A stretch of DNA of 64,000 nucleotides from Chaetoceros tenuissimus (taxonomy: Eukaryota > Bacillariophyta > Thalassiosirophyceae > Chaetocerotales > Chaetocerotaceae). A model generated the notes under the pieces. The model was not told where the DNA came from and made no database searches. It worked only from the letters and a program-made list of their open reading frames with translations. Every line of letters begins with the position of its first letter. Positions within the stretch are counted from its first letter, which is position 1. A program made the position numbers and the translations under genes. Positions 52,224 through 63,554 of this stretch are shown here, one piece after another. The stretch covers positions 124,001-188,000 of the forward strand of contig BLLK01000027.1 of NCBI GenBank assembly GCA_021927905.1, read 5' to 3'.

Positions 52224-54256
52224 CTAAAGTTTGGATGAAACTGACACATTTTCAATCTGAACGATGTGCGGATAGCATACAGAAGTCAAGAAATCATCAA
52301 AGTGAGTAGACTTTGTGAGCATTTCCGTCACTAGTTTCCCAGCAAGTTGCCATCTTCCTTTGTTTTTGTTCTTGTCGACTTCTTCCATAACAATATTTCT
52401 AATTCTTTCAGCTGTGATTATAATACCATCATCTTCAGTCTTGATTCCGTGGTGTCTCCATTGCCAGATTTGAGCTCTGCTAATTTCGGCAGTTGCTGCA
52501 TCCTCCATGTGATGATTAAGTGGAATGCAACCAATACCTCTTAACCATGCCTCTGTATAGGCTAGGACAATCTGTACTCCTTTCTGTAGTCCTTCGGATG
52601 TGATAGCTGAACCATACTGGACTGTCGGAAGCTGAAGCAGATCTTTTTCACTAACATTCTGACCTGCAAGCCCAGGCTTGTAAATTTGATTGGGAGTTTT
52701 CATATGTTCATTAAATACACTCTTTGCTAAAGAAACTAATGCAGGATGCGCAACCCAACTGCCGTCATGTCCAGCAATACATTCGCGCATTTTATCATCT
52801 TTGATCTTATCCATTGCCTTTGTGTTTGCGGATGGATCATTTTTAATTGGGATCGCTGCTGACATTCCTCCCTAAGCACACGCAAGTACAATGAATGATT
52901 ACTATATACTGTCGTAAATATCTATGAATTGGATTTCAGAAACAAGAAAAGATGAACTTACCATCGCAAAAGTACCACGTTTATGGCAAATATAAATAAG
53001 TCTTTTCACATACGCTTGCATCAAAGGAGTTTCCATTGTGAGATGCTTCCTGTCTGGAGTCACTTTAGTTGGGTGCAACTTAAATTTCTTTATGTAGCTA
53101 AAGAGATAATCCCAACGGCCACAATTCAATCCAAGAGAATGATCTCTTATTTCGTATAGAATCTCTTCCATCTCATATGCAGCTGTAATAGTCTCAAGGA
53201 GAATTGTTGCACGGATTGTTCCTGTATGAAATAAATGTTGGCGCATGAAAAAGTACAAAATGACAATACCTGTCATGGTACCAAAGAATAGTACGAAAGG
53301 GGTCAATCACAACCATCGTGTTGAGATTCTCACCTCTCTGAACACCCATGTAGCTTTGAGCCACTATAAATACATCATTCCATAGTCTAGCTTCAAGACT
53401 GGTTTCAAGTTTGGGAAGGTAAAAATATGGCCTTGTGCCCTTTGCAAGCAATGCATTCACATTATGATAGAAAAAAAGAGCGAAGTCAACAATAGATCCA
53501 CTAGCAGGGATTCCATTTACCAATATGTGAGCTTCGTCCAAATGCCATCCTCTTGGACGAACAAAGAGAGTAGAGGGATTATCACAAAGTTCGTAGAGTT
53601 TACCATCTCTTGGGTTCACATATGATATTGTTCCATCAACCGCATCCTTTAGATTTTGTTGACCTTCAATCACGTTCTTGAATGTTGGAGACGTGCTATC
53701 CTCAAAATCGGCCATGTAGACATTAGCCCCACTATTCAAGCCATTGATAACCATTTTCCTCCTAATTAATGGCGATGTGAGTATATGACTTGATTAGAGC
53801 ACGAAGTGTTCTATGTACATTTCAAACAATATGTTCCACTTACCCAACTGGTCCCGTGATCTCAACTCTCCTATCTTCTACATCGGGAGGAACAGATGCA
53901 CAGAGCCAATCATCAGCAAGAACTTCAGGTCGCTTCTGAAATGCAGGTACTTGAAGTGAGTCATACTCGATAGAAGTCAACTTTCTCTGTTGTAATAGTT
54001 GTTGTCTACGCCCTTCAAACTTGGCACACAAGAAACCAACAAAGCTCAGAGCTGGCTCTGATAGAATGTTGTCGGTTCCAGGGGGTACAGCTCCTAGGAC
54101 CTCGATCTTTATAGATTCTGTTTTCACTGTGATCATGATGCGATTCTCAAAAATAATGAGGGCAGAGAGAATGCTTTCAAATATTATTTCTTCTTTCTCG
54201 ATTGTGATGTGATTGGGGTGCCAATTGTGTCGATGATGCGATGTATTTGATGGCAT
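52224..54256 (-). CDS. Malate synthase, peroxisomal (PTS1)
   Basis: Condenses glyoxylate with acetyl-CoA to malate in the glyoxylate cycle. Exons 53844-54256, 53334-53761, 52962-53221 and 52224-52871; introns 82, 112 and 90 nt; phases agree. The full frame gives 582 residues, but the ATG at 54136 ([20 protein letters not shown], 542 residues) matches the family's usual start and length better. Family blocks: [67 protein letters not shown] with [10 protein letters not shown] (catalytic Arg and Asp), and [22 protein letters not shown]. The protein ends SKL, a canonical peroxisomal signal. It converges on RAD5 with 71 bases between stops. Confidence 0.95.
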
Positions 54257-54616
54257 GCGAACTCCGCCAAAAAAGCGCGCGAAGATATCAAACGGTTATT
54301 AACGCCTGCGAATGCCTTCATTTTTTGCGATTGCCTGTGTAGCAAATGCCTACAAAGTGTATGTTCCATGGTCTATGCCTGCGTAGTCTACGCCTATGAA
54401 AGATATACTCCAACCAATTGAAACAGAATTTGAATTGAGTCGTGTGACTTCCTTTGACTAGGCCCGGTTCATCATCATGTAATGATTTCAACGTGCACAT
54501 ATGCATAATATATGATCTGAATGAAAAGCAACAGTTTCTCTTTCTCACTGTTGTTGATATTGCTTCTCGTCCCATTGAATTTTTACATAGCTTCTTGAGC
54601 AGCACGTAGAGGAAAA
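54257..54616. other. Divergent intergenic region, malate synthase and rhomboid
   Basis: This stretch of 360 bases holds no gene. A CCGCCAAAAAAGCGCGCG stretch just above the longer malate synthase start resembles an E2F-type site, and TGCCTGCGTAGTCTACGCC forms a short inverted repeat near 54379. Confidence 0.35.
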
Positions 54617-56802
54617 ATGCACAAGAAACTTGCGTGTGTAACTGAGCACGATCTGGATGAAGATAAAAGTAATGCATCCACAGCAACACAGTCAGTTTCT
54701 CCTATTGGGATTTCACCTATCAATGATTCTCTTGCAAAAAAGAATATCATCGTCAAGAAATCTGTTTCTAGACTAAAGAATGGACAGGAGAAGATACGCG
54801 ACAACCTCATGATAGCGCCATCTACAAGAGAAGAACAAGAGAATGAAAAATACGCTAGAAAAATGGGTATTTGTTTGTAAGTAAAAGTAGTAACTGTTGT
54901 TTCTCTTCACACGAAAGTTTGTTCCATCTAACAAAACATGAATGTCATGATTACCCAGTTCAATTGCAAGAGGTGATTATCTGACCCTTTATAACGGTTG
55001 CAATGATGAGGACTCCATTGATACTGACTTGTCCGCCGCGTTATCAATCAGCCCAAAATATGGGAAGAAAGATGATGGTTTCCAATTTCGAGAGTTGTGT
55101 AAGTACTCATAGGATGTATATGTTAATTTTATCTTCTGGACCTAAATCGGCTAACAAATAAAATGGAATTAGATGGAAATGTTGAACAGATTGTCAGTAC
55201 TCTTGACGAGGAAGGAGACCCACATCTTAACCAAGTTATTGATGTTTTCCCCGATGAAGAATCAACAACAGTTGAGATACAAACAGATTTGATATCTCCA
55301 AGGACAAGATCAGTAATGATCATTCAGAATGATGTTGTTGAAACTTTACGTGCGCGCGCCGCGATCCTATCAAAGCATTGGGCCGATAAAGAGAATCTTG
55401 CTCCTACCTTGGCTCGACGACTGAGAGACTTTGAATTCGCGCAAAAGAAGAGAAGAAAATACTTTGGAGAAACAAGAAAGTTTGGTATTCTTGGGGTGTA
55501 TGACTTTCTTTCAGCAGTTCGTCAGGATGTCGACTGGGCAGACGAGGCAGCATATCGTAGATCGAAGACCCTACCGTAAGTGTTTGAAGTAAAGGGTTGC
55601 AACTTCTTCTTGGTCACTTTGCTCATATTATCTCTTTTCACAAATATTAGCTATCAACGATGGTCAGACTGTGTCAATTCGAAAGCAAACCTTTCAAATA
55701 TTCCTATGTTTGCATATAGTATACTTATCATATGTACAATTAGCCTCATAGTATCAATAGGCTTAAATGGATGGGAGTTTGAAAGTTTCTCCAGAAATCC
55801 TTCCTTCGGCCCTTCACAGTCTGTTTTGCTTAAGATGGGAGCAAAGCATTCAGGGTTGATTGTGAATTCATTCGAAGTATGGAGACTCGTTACGCCAATG
55901 TTTTTACGTAAGTTAGCTATTTCCATGAACTGATTGTTTGCAATGCACTAATACCTTACGACTCAACTTTTCATTCATCACTCGTAGATGGAGGAATCAT
56001 CCATTTCCTCTTGAATTGCTTTGCCATATTCTATATTGGTAGGGCAGTGGAACAGAATCATGGGATTTTGATAGCTGCGATTCTATTTATTGTTCCTTCA
56101 ATTGGTAGCACAATTATCAGTGCAACCTTTCTTCCACAATTTATTTCGGTTGGAGCGTCAGGTGGTATCTTCGGTTTGATTGGTGGTTGTGTTGCCGAGA
56201 TTATTAAGAATAGGCAGCTGCTATTCAGTGATTTTATCAACAAGGGGAAAAGCAAAAGGCACCATAAAATTGTCGTCTTCGTGCTTGTCATGGATATCTT
56301 TTTGAATCTTTTGATTGGACTTACCCCTTTCACTGATAACTTTATGCATTTGGGTGGATTTATTTTTGGTTTTCTAATTGGTTCGACGCTTCTCAATGAA
56401 GTTGATATTGAAGGTAATGAGAGCAAAATGTCAAAGTCCAGGACCTTCATTATCTTCTCGAAATGGTTTGGATTACTTGTGTCTTTGGTATGCATCATAG
56501 CAGCAATGATTCTTCTCTTTGTCACAAGCGATGGGACTACATCCCCTTGTAAGAGTTGTAGCGTGATATCTTGTGTAAGTTTCCCTCCATGGGCAAACTA
56601 CGATGATCGATGGTGGTATTGCGACGACTGCGCAATTGTTGAAGCTTATGGTATTAGAGACACTAATACATACGATTACATTTCCGTAGAGATGGAATGC
56701 CCATCTGGTGCACATGTCAATTTCAAGCTTGAAGAGCCACAGGCTGATACGTCCGAGCTGTCGAAACAGATTCCATCTATTTGTCGAAATGAATGCTTTT
56801 GA
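54617..56802 (+). CDS. Rhomboid intramembrane serine protease
   Basis: Five exons (54617-54876, 54971-55098, 55173-55575, 55651-55907, 55988-56802; introns 94, 74, 75 and 80 nt) join in phase to 620 residues. The first ~265 residues form a charged cytosolic N-domain with no known family features. TM1 is FAYSILIICTISLIVSIGL. Rhomboid signatures follow: WRLVTPMFLHGGIIHFLLN, the catalytic GASGG (Ser407) and the catalytic His470 in FMHLGGFIFGF. The HGG motif is created by the last splice. A final TM (VSLVCIIAAMILLFV) is followed by a Cys-rich C-terminal domain (CKSCSVISC, WWYCDDCAIVE) likely in the lumen or outside. The catalytic dyad is intact, so this is an active-type rhomboid and not an iRhom. 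Substrate unknown. Confidence 0.92.
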
Positions 56803-56994
56803 AAAAAGTAATAGTGTGGAACATTATGCTTACGTACTCTGTATTGAGACATACATACTTCTTTCATGAATAGTTATCTTTGAGTAGTTTATCTATCACA
56901 CTAATAATACTTATACATAAGAATGAAATCAAACTAAAATTATGCAACATTTATTCTACACATGGTACAATCTAGTCAGAAATCTAAATTGAAC

Positions 56995-58956
56995 TTAATG
57001 ACCTCCTGCAGGTACATTGAATCTCGCTAATTGCTCCCGTTGTTCTTCAGTAAGATTATGGGATTGCTTTACCGGATCACCTGGTCGTCGAAATAAGTCT
57101 TCAATCTCTTCAAGACTTTTGCCCTTGGTTTCAGGTAAGTCAACAAGAAGCCACCCAAGTCCCAATAATGCAATTGCGCCGTACAACCAGAAAGCACCGT
57201 ATCTAGTTAATGCTGAAGGGGACGAAATGGATAAGAAAGTAGCACTAACGACAAAATTTCCAACCCAATTCGTTGCTGTTGAGAAACTAACAGCTAAGGA
57301 ACGATGCTCAAGTGGATAAATTTCGCTATTGATTGTCCATGGGAGCGGACCCATAGCTATTCCGAAGCTGAGTAGGTAGAGAACCATGAAGAATGCCGAG
57401 AGATATCCAAATTTATCACTTCCAGTGGAGTTGTATTCCCATGTATCTTCACAATTGTAGTTGTAAGCTCCATCTTCATCCCCACTAATGCACATTCCAT
57501 CACAGAAACCGCAGCCGATTATTTCGATGCAATCGTAGCTATATGTTGTGATTCCACTCCAAACTAAGGCTGGTTCATAACTACACTGGTTGTTAGCATC
57601 CTTTCCTGGATTTGTAATGACTTCAGAATTGATGCGACCAAGATAAAAGCAAAGACCAAGACCTATGAGAGAAAGAGTCACGAAAAATAGAGACGACAAA
57701 ACAAGTGGTCGTCGACCCTTCTTTTCAATAAGGTGAATACTAACAACAACCCCCGCAACCTGTGCAAGTGCTGTGAATCCGGACAACCAGATTGATGTCT
57801 TTTCATCGAAACCAGCCATTTGATATATGCTCGCGGCGTAATACATCACAGTATTAATTCCACTCATTTGTTGCAATATCATCATTCCGCATCCTAGTTT
57901 GAGTGCTCTGTAGCAGACTGGATCTGACATCATAGACCTTACTTGCTGCATAAATGAAGCTTCAGGTTGTGCAGTCATAGGGTTACCGTTTGGACTGTCA
58001 TTGAAAGAATGCGTATTTTCATTCTCCATTAAATTCATTTGAAGTCCTTCATTTTCAGTACCACCACTGCTGCTACTGGAATTGCCATCACTATCGTAGT
58101 TAAACATATCATTGTTATTTGAAGTTGTAACAGTTGCAGTCATTAGAGAACACACTTGTATAATTTCCTCAAGCTCTGAATTGGCCTCATCATCGCTATC
58201 ACGAATACTTATTAAAACCCTTCTTGCTTCTTCATTTCTTCCTTCCATCACAAGCCATCGAGGACTTTCGGGCATGTATTGAAAACCAACAAACATGATC
58301 AGAGATGGCAATGCAGCTAATCCCAACATTAATCGCCATCCACTATGAGGATCGATTTCATCGAGAATACCATCAATCATGCCCGCAGAAAACTGCCCAA
58401 AGCATATCAGCAAACCATTGACTGTAACCAATTTCCCTCTAATTGAAGGAGAAGCGACTTCTGCAATATATATTGGAGTGGTAAGGCTTGCGAAACCGAT
58501 TCCAATACCTATGATACATCGACCTGCTAGCAACGCATGATAGCTCCATGCAATCCCCATCAACACGGCACCAATAATGAAAATTCCAGAAGCTGCTAAA
58601 ATTGTATATTTTCTTCCGTACTTTGAGTTCATCGTGCCACCAAACAAGGAGGCTATGAAAGCTGCAAGAACTGTCGAAGAAACTACGATTTCTTGCTGGA
58701 CATTTGTGAGATCGAACTGCCTAGAAATAGGAATCATCGCTCCACTTATTACACCCGTGTCATAACCGAAAAGGAAACCACCCAGTGCTGCCAAGGAGGT
58801 TAAAATACGCATCCTCTTTTTCACATTCTCCGCACGGGTAAATGAGTCTTCGATCAAGTCATCGTTCATTCTCTCTTCTATGGATCCAAATGATGGTATT
58901 TCCTGTATATCTAAAGGGTCTTTCTTGCTCAATAGTGTCGTGGTTGTGTTTACCAT
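56995..58956 (-). CDS. MFS sugar/inositol transporter (INT/ITR-like)
   Basis: Twelve-TM proton-coupled transporter of the sugar-porter family, 653 residues, one exon. Signatures: [98 protein letters not shown] and [17 protein letters not shown] long central cytosolic loop ([12 protein letters not shown] region) lies between TM6 and TM7. A Cys-rich loop of about 65 residues (NQCSYEP, then [11 protein letters not shown] and NCEDTWEY) sits between TM9 and TM10, as in plant and protist H+/myo-inositol transporters, which supports inositol over hexose. Experimental substrate not known. It converges on the rhomboid gene. Confidence 0.92.
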   Translation of the reverse strand: MVNTTTTLLSKKDPLDIQEIPSFGSIEERMNDDLIEDSFTRAENVKKRMRILTSLAALGGFLFGYDTGVISGAMIPISRQFDLTNVQQEIVVSSTVLAAFIASLFGGTMNSKYGRKYTILAASGIFIIGAVLMGIAWSYHALLAGRCIIGIGIGFASLTTPIYIAEVASPSIRGKLVTVNGLLICFGQFSAGMIDGILDEIDPHSGWRLMLGLAALPSLIMFVGFQYMPESPRWLVMEGRNEEARRVLISIRDSDDEANSELEEIIQVCSLMTATVTTSNNNDMFNYDSDGNSSSSSGGTENEGLQMNLMENENTHSFNDSPNGNPMTAQPEASFMQQVRSMMSDPVCYRALKLGCGMMILQQMSGINTVMYYAASIYQMAGFDEKTSIWLSGFTALAQVAGVVVSIHLIEKKGRRPLVLSSLFFVTLSLIGLGLCFYLGRINSEVITNPGKDANNQCSYEPALVWSGITTYSYDCIEIIGCGFCDGMCISGDEDGAYNYNCEDTWEYNSTGSDKFGYLSAFFMVLYLLSFGIAMGPLPWTINSEIYPLEHRSLAVSFSTATNWVGNFVVSATFLSISSPSALTRYGAFWLYGAIALLGLGWLLVDLPETKGKSLEEIEDLFRRPGDPVKQSHNLTEEQREQLARFNVPAGGH

Positions 58957-59313
58957 ACTCTAATTAGAAAAGTTGTAATTTTGCTATAACCCGAAGATAA
59001 AAGGTGAACTGTTGAAATTATGTGCGTTGGAATTCCAGGGAACAGACAATCTAACATTCTTTTGTTCTGATGACGTAACAAATGGCCTATGTTCGGTTCC
59101 TTCCTCTAAAACAATGCTTCGGTTTATTTTATAAACTTAGCATAGACCATAGGCTCCATTAGTTATTGTGCGGAAATTACATATATATTATTGATTGAAA
59201 GTTATTTTAAAATGACGGAGTAACCTGATTCCTTCAATGTCAATGGTAATAAAAAAATGTGCAATAAAATAAAGACAAATTGAAAGAGACAATGCTGTTG
59301 GTTTATTCTGTTC
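58957..59313. other. Intergenic, nothing recognised
   Basis: This stretch of 357 bases lies between the transporter start and the hydrolase end. It is AT-rich towards the hydrolase. TGACGTAA near 59070 is CRE-like, about 115 bases upstream of the transporter; a single match is weak evidence. Confidence 0.3.
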
Positions 59314-60297
59314 CTATCGATGCATTGTTGACGCCACAAATTTTGTAATATCAATAGCTACTTTCTCAGGTTGTTCATGTTGAATGTAATGATAAGAATC
59401 AGTAAGAATTACAGTGGCAACGGGAACCTTGAGTGTTCCATCATTTATCAGGGATTTAACCTTGTCATCTGCAGGAGCATTGATTTTATCTTCATTTGAC
59501 CAGATGAAAAGCAAAGGTATCTTTACATCCTTTAACAGATCTCGATAAGGTGGTTCTAAAGTAGACATTGCTTCGATCATTGTCTCTCTATAGTTTTTCG
59601 TATGTGTAATTGACTCAAATGCGTTCAATACTTCGGTTGAGAGTTTTTCTTTGTTTTTGTGATGTTTCAACAGTTTAGCTCTTCTGTTTTCATAAAAAGA
59701 TTTCACCATGAATGATATGATTGGACGCATAATTCTATACGAGAATATTGGAGGATAGTATTGAAATATGCCTGGACTGATAAGGATTGCACCCTTCACT
59801 CTTTCTGATTTTGAACTAGCAGGTGCAGATGTGCATACGATACAACCTGAACTATGACCCACAAGGATAACATTTTGAAGATCCATTTCCTCAATGATAT
59901 TCATCACAACATTTCCTTGATTCCGAAAAGTATATTCAAAGTCAAAGGGTTTATCTGAAAAACCATTCCCCACCAAGTCAATAGCTACGATTCTAAACTT
60001 ATCTCGTAGTAAATCTGTAATTGCAGAATATGTTTCGATACAACCCCCAAAACCATGAATCATGAGAAGAGTAGCAGTGCTTCTAGCATCAAGTGATTTA
60101 TCTTCAAATCCTGTATCCTTAAATCTGATCTTGATTCCAGATGAAAGCTTCAGAAATTTAGATCCAGGAGGAATCTCAATTAGTGGCTCTTCTGAATTTA
60201 CTTTTGATTTTGTTGTGGTTTCTTTGTAAAGTGCCGCAAAGCTTACAAGTATTATAACTAGTGCTGGTAAAACCGCATATGAATAAGTCCAATCCAT
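59314..60297 (-). CDS. Membrane-anchored alpha/beta hydrolase
   Basis: A 327-residue single-exon hydrolase. It opens with an uncleaved signal-anchor (VLPALVIILVSFAALY). Alpha/beta hydrolase blocks follow in order: TLLMIHGFGGCIETY (oxyanion HGFGG), VAIDLVGNGFSDKP and the nucleophile elbow VGHSSG (Ser149). The acid is probably in SNEDKINAP and the His is in DSYHYIQHEQPE. The sequence resembles epoxide-hydrolase/esterase-like lipid hydrolases; the substrate cannot be predicted. It is divergent from the UEV gene, which starts 262 bases away. Confidence 0.88.
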   Translation of the reverse strand: MDWTYSYAVLPALVIILVSFAALYKETTTKSKVNSEEPLIEIPPGSKFLKLSSGIKIRFKDTGFEDKSLDARSTATLLMIHGFGGCIETYSAITDLLRDKFRIVAIDLVGNGFSDKPFDFEYTFRNQGNVVMNIIEEMDLQNVILVGHSSGCIVCTSAPASSKSERVKGAILISPGIFQYYPPIFSYRIMRPIISFMVKSFYENRRAKLLKHHKNKEKLSTEVLNAFESITHTKNYRETMIEAMSTLEPPYRDLLKDVKIPLLFIWSNEDKINAPADDKVKSLINDGTLKVPVATVILTDSYHYIQHEQPEKVAIDITKFVASTMHR

Positions 60298-60558
60298 TTT
60301 GTTTCACAAGAAAGTTATCTTTTTATGTTACTTTTGATTATGCTTTTCTAGTTTTTACGAGTACCTTTTGAACTAACTTGACAATACTACTGAAGGTTGT
60401 CAAATAAAGAATGAGAACTCCGTTATTTATGAAGCGGTCTTCTTCTAAGAAACCCGGAGAAATGGTTGCTGCTGTTGTCGCACGTCGCACGACAGCTCTT
60501 TGCTCATCTTTTCACAATCACACTCTCATTCTATTTCTATTGTTCTTAAACTAGCATC
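60298..60558. promoter_or_regulatory. Divergent promoter region, hydrolase and UEV genes
   Basis: This stretch of 261 bases lies between two divergent starts, so it must hold both promoters. GTCGCACGTCGCACGAC near 60478 is a small repeat of GTCGCAC. No other motif is called. Confidence 0.4.
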
Positions 60559-61320
60559 ATGCAACGTACACCAGCAGGGGAGACCGTGATTGTCCCTAGA
60601 AATTTCAAGCTACTTGAGGAGCTTGAGGGGAGTGAGAAGGGTCATGGAGATATGGCTATTTCCTATGGTCTTGTTGATCCTGGTGATACATTCTTGAGAG
60701 AGTGGAATGGCGGTATCCTCGGGCCACCTGGAGTAAGTTTTGATTGTATTGTATGTGAAAGGAAGCTTCAAGTTTGTATGGTTTCAGCAGGATATGAAAT
60801 CTCAATAATTTGGAGAGAATGAATTGATGAAAAAGACATGGACCTATCAGTTCTGATATATTGAGGGTTACACTTTTCCAAGACTTTGCTCTAGTGGAAT
60901 TGCATGCAGTTTCAACGAATTCAGTAAGCAGTAGAAGCATAAAATCCAATATAGCATGGGGTAGAATTATAGATCACATTGATTTGATCATTTGGTGAAA
61001 TATATTCGTCATACTTTAACCATGAAACTCTAACCTTTTTTTCCTCGGGATAGACTTATCACGATGGTCGCTTTTATGAGCTTCGTATCACTTGTACTGA
61101 TAATTATCCAGCGGAACCTCCTACTGTAAAATTTATTTCCAAGATTAACATGACTTGTGTTGACCCAAGAAGTGGACTGGTTCAGCATTCAAGGCTTTCG
61201 GCAACAAAAAATTGGAATAGAAACCTAGGTATTGAACAAATTCTTACCGGATTGAGAAGGGAAATGTGTTCTGACGCAAACCGAAGGCTTCGTCAGCCTG
61301 CAGAGGGCTTGACTTTTTAA
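60559..61320 (+). CDS. Ubiquitin-conjugating enzyme variant (MMS2/UEV1)
   Basis: Inactive E2 that pairs with Ubc13 to build Lys63-linked ubiquitin chains. Exon 1 is 60559-60732 (VIVPRNFKLLEELEGSEKG, WNGGILGPPG); exon 2 is 61054-61320, which begins TYHDGRFYELRITCTDNYP and includes PPTVKFISKINM, NWNRNLGIEQILTGLRREM and LRQPAEG. The 321-nt intron (GTAAGT..GATAG) keeps phase and gives 146 residues, the family length. The active-site Cys of E2s is absent (the aligned LSATKNW region has none), as expected for UEVs. The stop codon overlaps that of the opposite gene in a TTAA. It shares a pathway with RAD5, encoded 8 kb upstream. Confidence 0.94.
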
Positions 61321-63359
61321 ATCATTATTTCCAATATTAGAATGAGTACACAGCCTTTCATAAAATGCAGGAGATACATCTTTTCGAGAAGACATTGAAA
61401 AGGATAATATTTTACAAAATAAAAGGAGAAATAGTCAAATAACTCTGTAATTAAGCTTTCGAACAATTTTGACTCCCCGGATTGAGTTTTTAATAGTTTC
61501 GACATTTCATATAGAGCTTTCATATGCGTCTCTTCAAACTGAGGGAGATACCTGCTTGTGACATGAATACATTTTCTACTGATCCTTCTGCATGTCTGAC
61601 TATTTATACATGCATCTCCGATATGACCGAGTACTATTTGGATCACTGCAATATTGTGATATGTGGTTGAAAGTATGGCAAGAATTTGTGGATGAGCATG
61701 GTCAATTTTGGTGTTCGAATGTTCATCCAGAATGAAGCTATCCATCATCATGACTACCCTTTCAAGAGATCGCAAAGAGTCGTTGAAACGATGAAGTTGC
61801 TTTAGAATACAAGCACGATGCAAGTAACATCGAGCCAGTTCCAATTTGCATGGGTCTTCAGAAGTCAACGATAGCCTTTGTTTTTCAGCATTGGTGGCAC
61901 TGATGATAAATTGTTGGGCAGCATTAGGTTTCCCGCGTTTACTGTAGTAATGTGCGTGTACATCTTTTACAATTGTCAACAATTCATATTGTACGGATTC
62001 AGACTTTACATAATCACTCTCCAAGAGTTGATTTGCAATCTGAAGCATTGCTATAGCATCAGAGTATTTTCTTTTGGTTATAAGTTGATTGGTGATTGCG
62101 CATGTATTTAAGACAAGTTGCCTCCACGCTCTTTCACCTTCCCTCGGGGCCAGTTTTGACGAACAGATGGTTGTCATCAATACGTTCACATAATGAGTGT
62201 ATTTCTTATCATTATACAAGTTGCGAACATGTTGTTTATTGAAAGACAAAGTGGCTTAAATAGAAATGTGTGAGGAAATTCTTTTTCAAGTTTATTTCTC
62301 AAAAGACAAGTATTTCTTACATTCAAGCTCTGTCCATTCGTGGCGAACATCTCCAGTTCCTACAATCCAAACCATTTGTGGAGTAGCGTGATTCAAAGCA
62401 TTTTCAACTTGGTTTGAGCGCACATTGTGTGCTGAATTCGAATTACGTAAAGAACCTTTCTGTTTACCTCCAAAATCTGAGCCACTCAATTCTGATGATA
62501 GAGATTCACACACTGTATGGTTTCCTAAATTCGATACAATTTTATTATTGTAGACATTCACAATGTGTTTTGCTAACTCATTCTCCCAGGCATTATTGTC
62601 CAATGATGTAGGGAGACTACCTCGACTGATGGCTTCATCTCTATTACTAATTGGAAAGAATAATTGGTTAGACAACTGTTTTGCTTGTGCCCTAACTAAG
62701 AAGGCAGTACTAGGTCGTGTAGGAGCTCTTCTCTCGAGTGCAGTAGAGGTTGCTAATCTCTTGGTCGAATTCCTTTGAGTACGTTTCGATGGTTTTAATA
62801 TAAGCCTATCTTCTTGAGAACTAGTAGAGGAATGTGCGTTTTCTTTGTCACACCCACTTTTCTCAATGGTATTTTTAAACGATTCTTTTCTCATCACTCC
62901 AGTTGCAACAGGTGTCACATTGCAGATGTCCTCACTCTTTTTATTGATCAAAGATGCACTTTTCTGAATCCATTTTGTGGAGCTATATGACAACTCTGAT
63001 CGATCGGTATTGCAATTTTTATTTCCTGGAGTTGGTTTACATTCAAGACTAATCTTTCTTTTTGGCATGGGTATATTACTCAAGCTTTTAGTCCGTCGAG
63101 GACCATAATTTGTTGTCAAGTTGCGCAACCGGGGTGTTGCAGTTGTGGGCCTCTTTCGACATAGTTTCTTACTACTGGTATCATTTCTTTGTTTGAGCAG
63201 CGCTCTGTTTTCATTTTTTGACAATGATATGGTTGATTCTCCAAAGAAAGTGTCAGACAAAAGTTTTCTCATTTCATCTCTGGCACAAGAGATGATGGCA
63301 TCTTTCAGGTCATTTTGAATAGGTCCAACACCGGAACTGCCTCCTCCAAACTCATTCAT
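61317..63359 (-). CDS. Unknown protein with basic N-half and TPR-like C-half
   Basis: Two open frames are best joined as one gene: exon 62321-63359 ends GAAT before GTAAGA, a 66-nt intron ends TTTAAG at 62255, and exon 61317-62254 follows; phase agrees for 658 residues, and the second frame has no ATG near its beginning. The N-half is Lys/Arg/Ser-rich and probably disordered (RRTKSLSNIPMPKRKISLE, RRAPTRPSTAFL), with WIVGTGDVRHEWTELE near the junction. The C-half is helical with TPR-like repeats (YSDAIAMLQIANQLLES, LARCYLHRACILKQLHRFNDSLRSLERVV, LSTTYHNIAVIQIVLGHIGDACINSQ). A cytoskeletal or ciliary-type scaffold is possible; no family is claimed. Confidence 0.75.
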
Positions 63360-63554
63360 ATCATTTCATTATTTTCAATTCTGAAGTCTAGAAAAGAAAA
63401 AGAAGAAGGATTACCAGTGTACAAAAGTAATCACATGAGCATCAATAATGTGAGACTGTGCGTAAACATCAACATTACTATTGTTTTACAGACGTGTAAT
63501 TCTCTACTAGAAAAATGATGCAAATTACATTAGACTAATGAAATTCTTTCACCA

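Noticed and set aside
60733-61053. C/D-box snoRNA in the UEV intron
   Set aside because: TTGATGA and a CTGA occur, but the C box deviates, spacing is short and no terminal stem pairs.
61878-62111. Rightward 77-codon open frame opposite the TPR-like exon
   Set aside because: Antisense shadow of a supported exon with no features.
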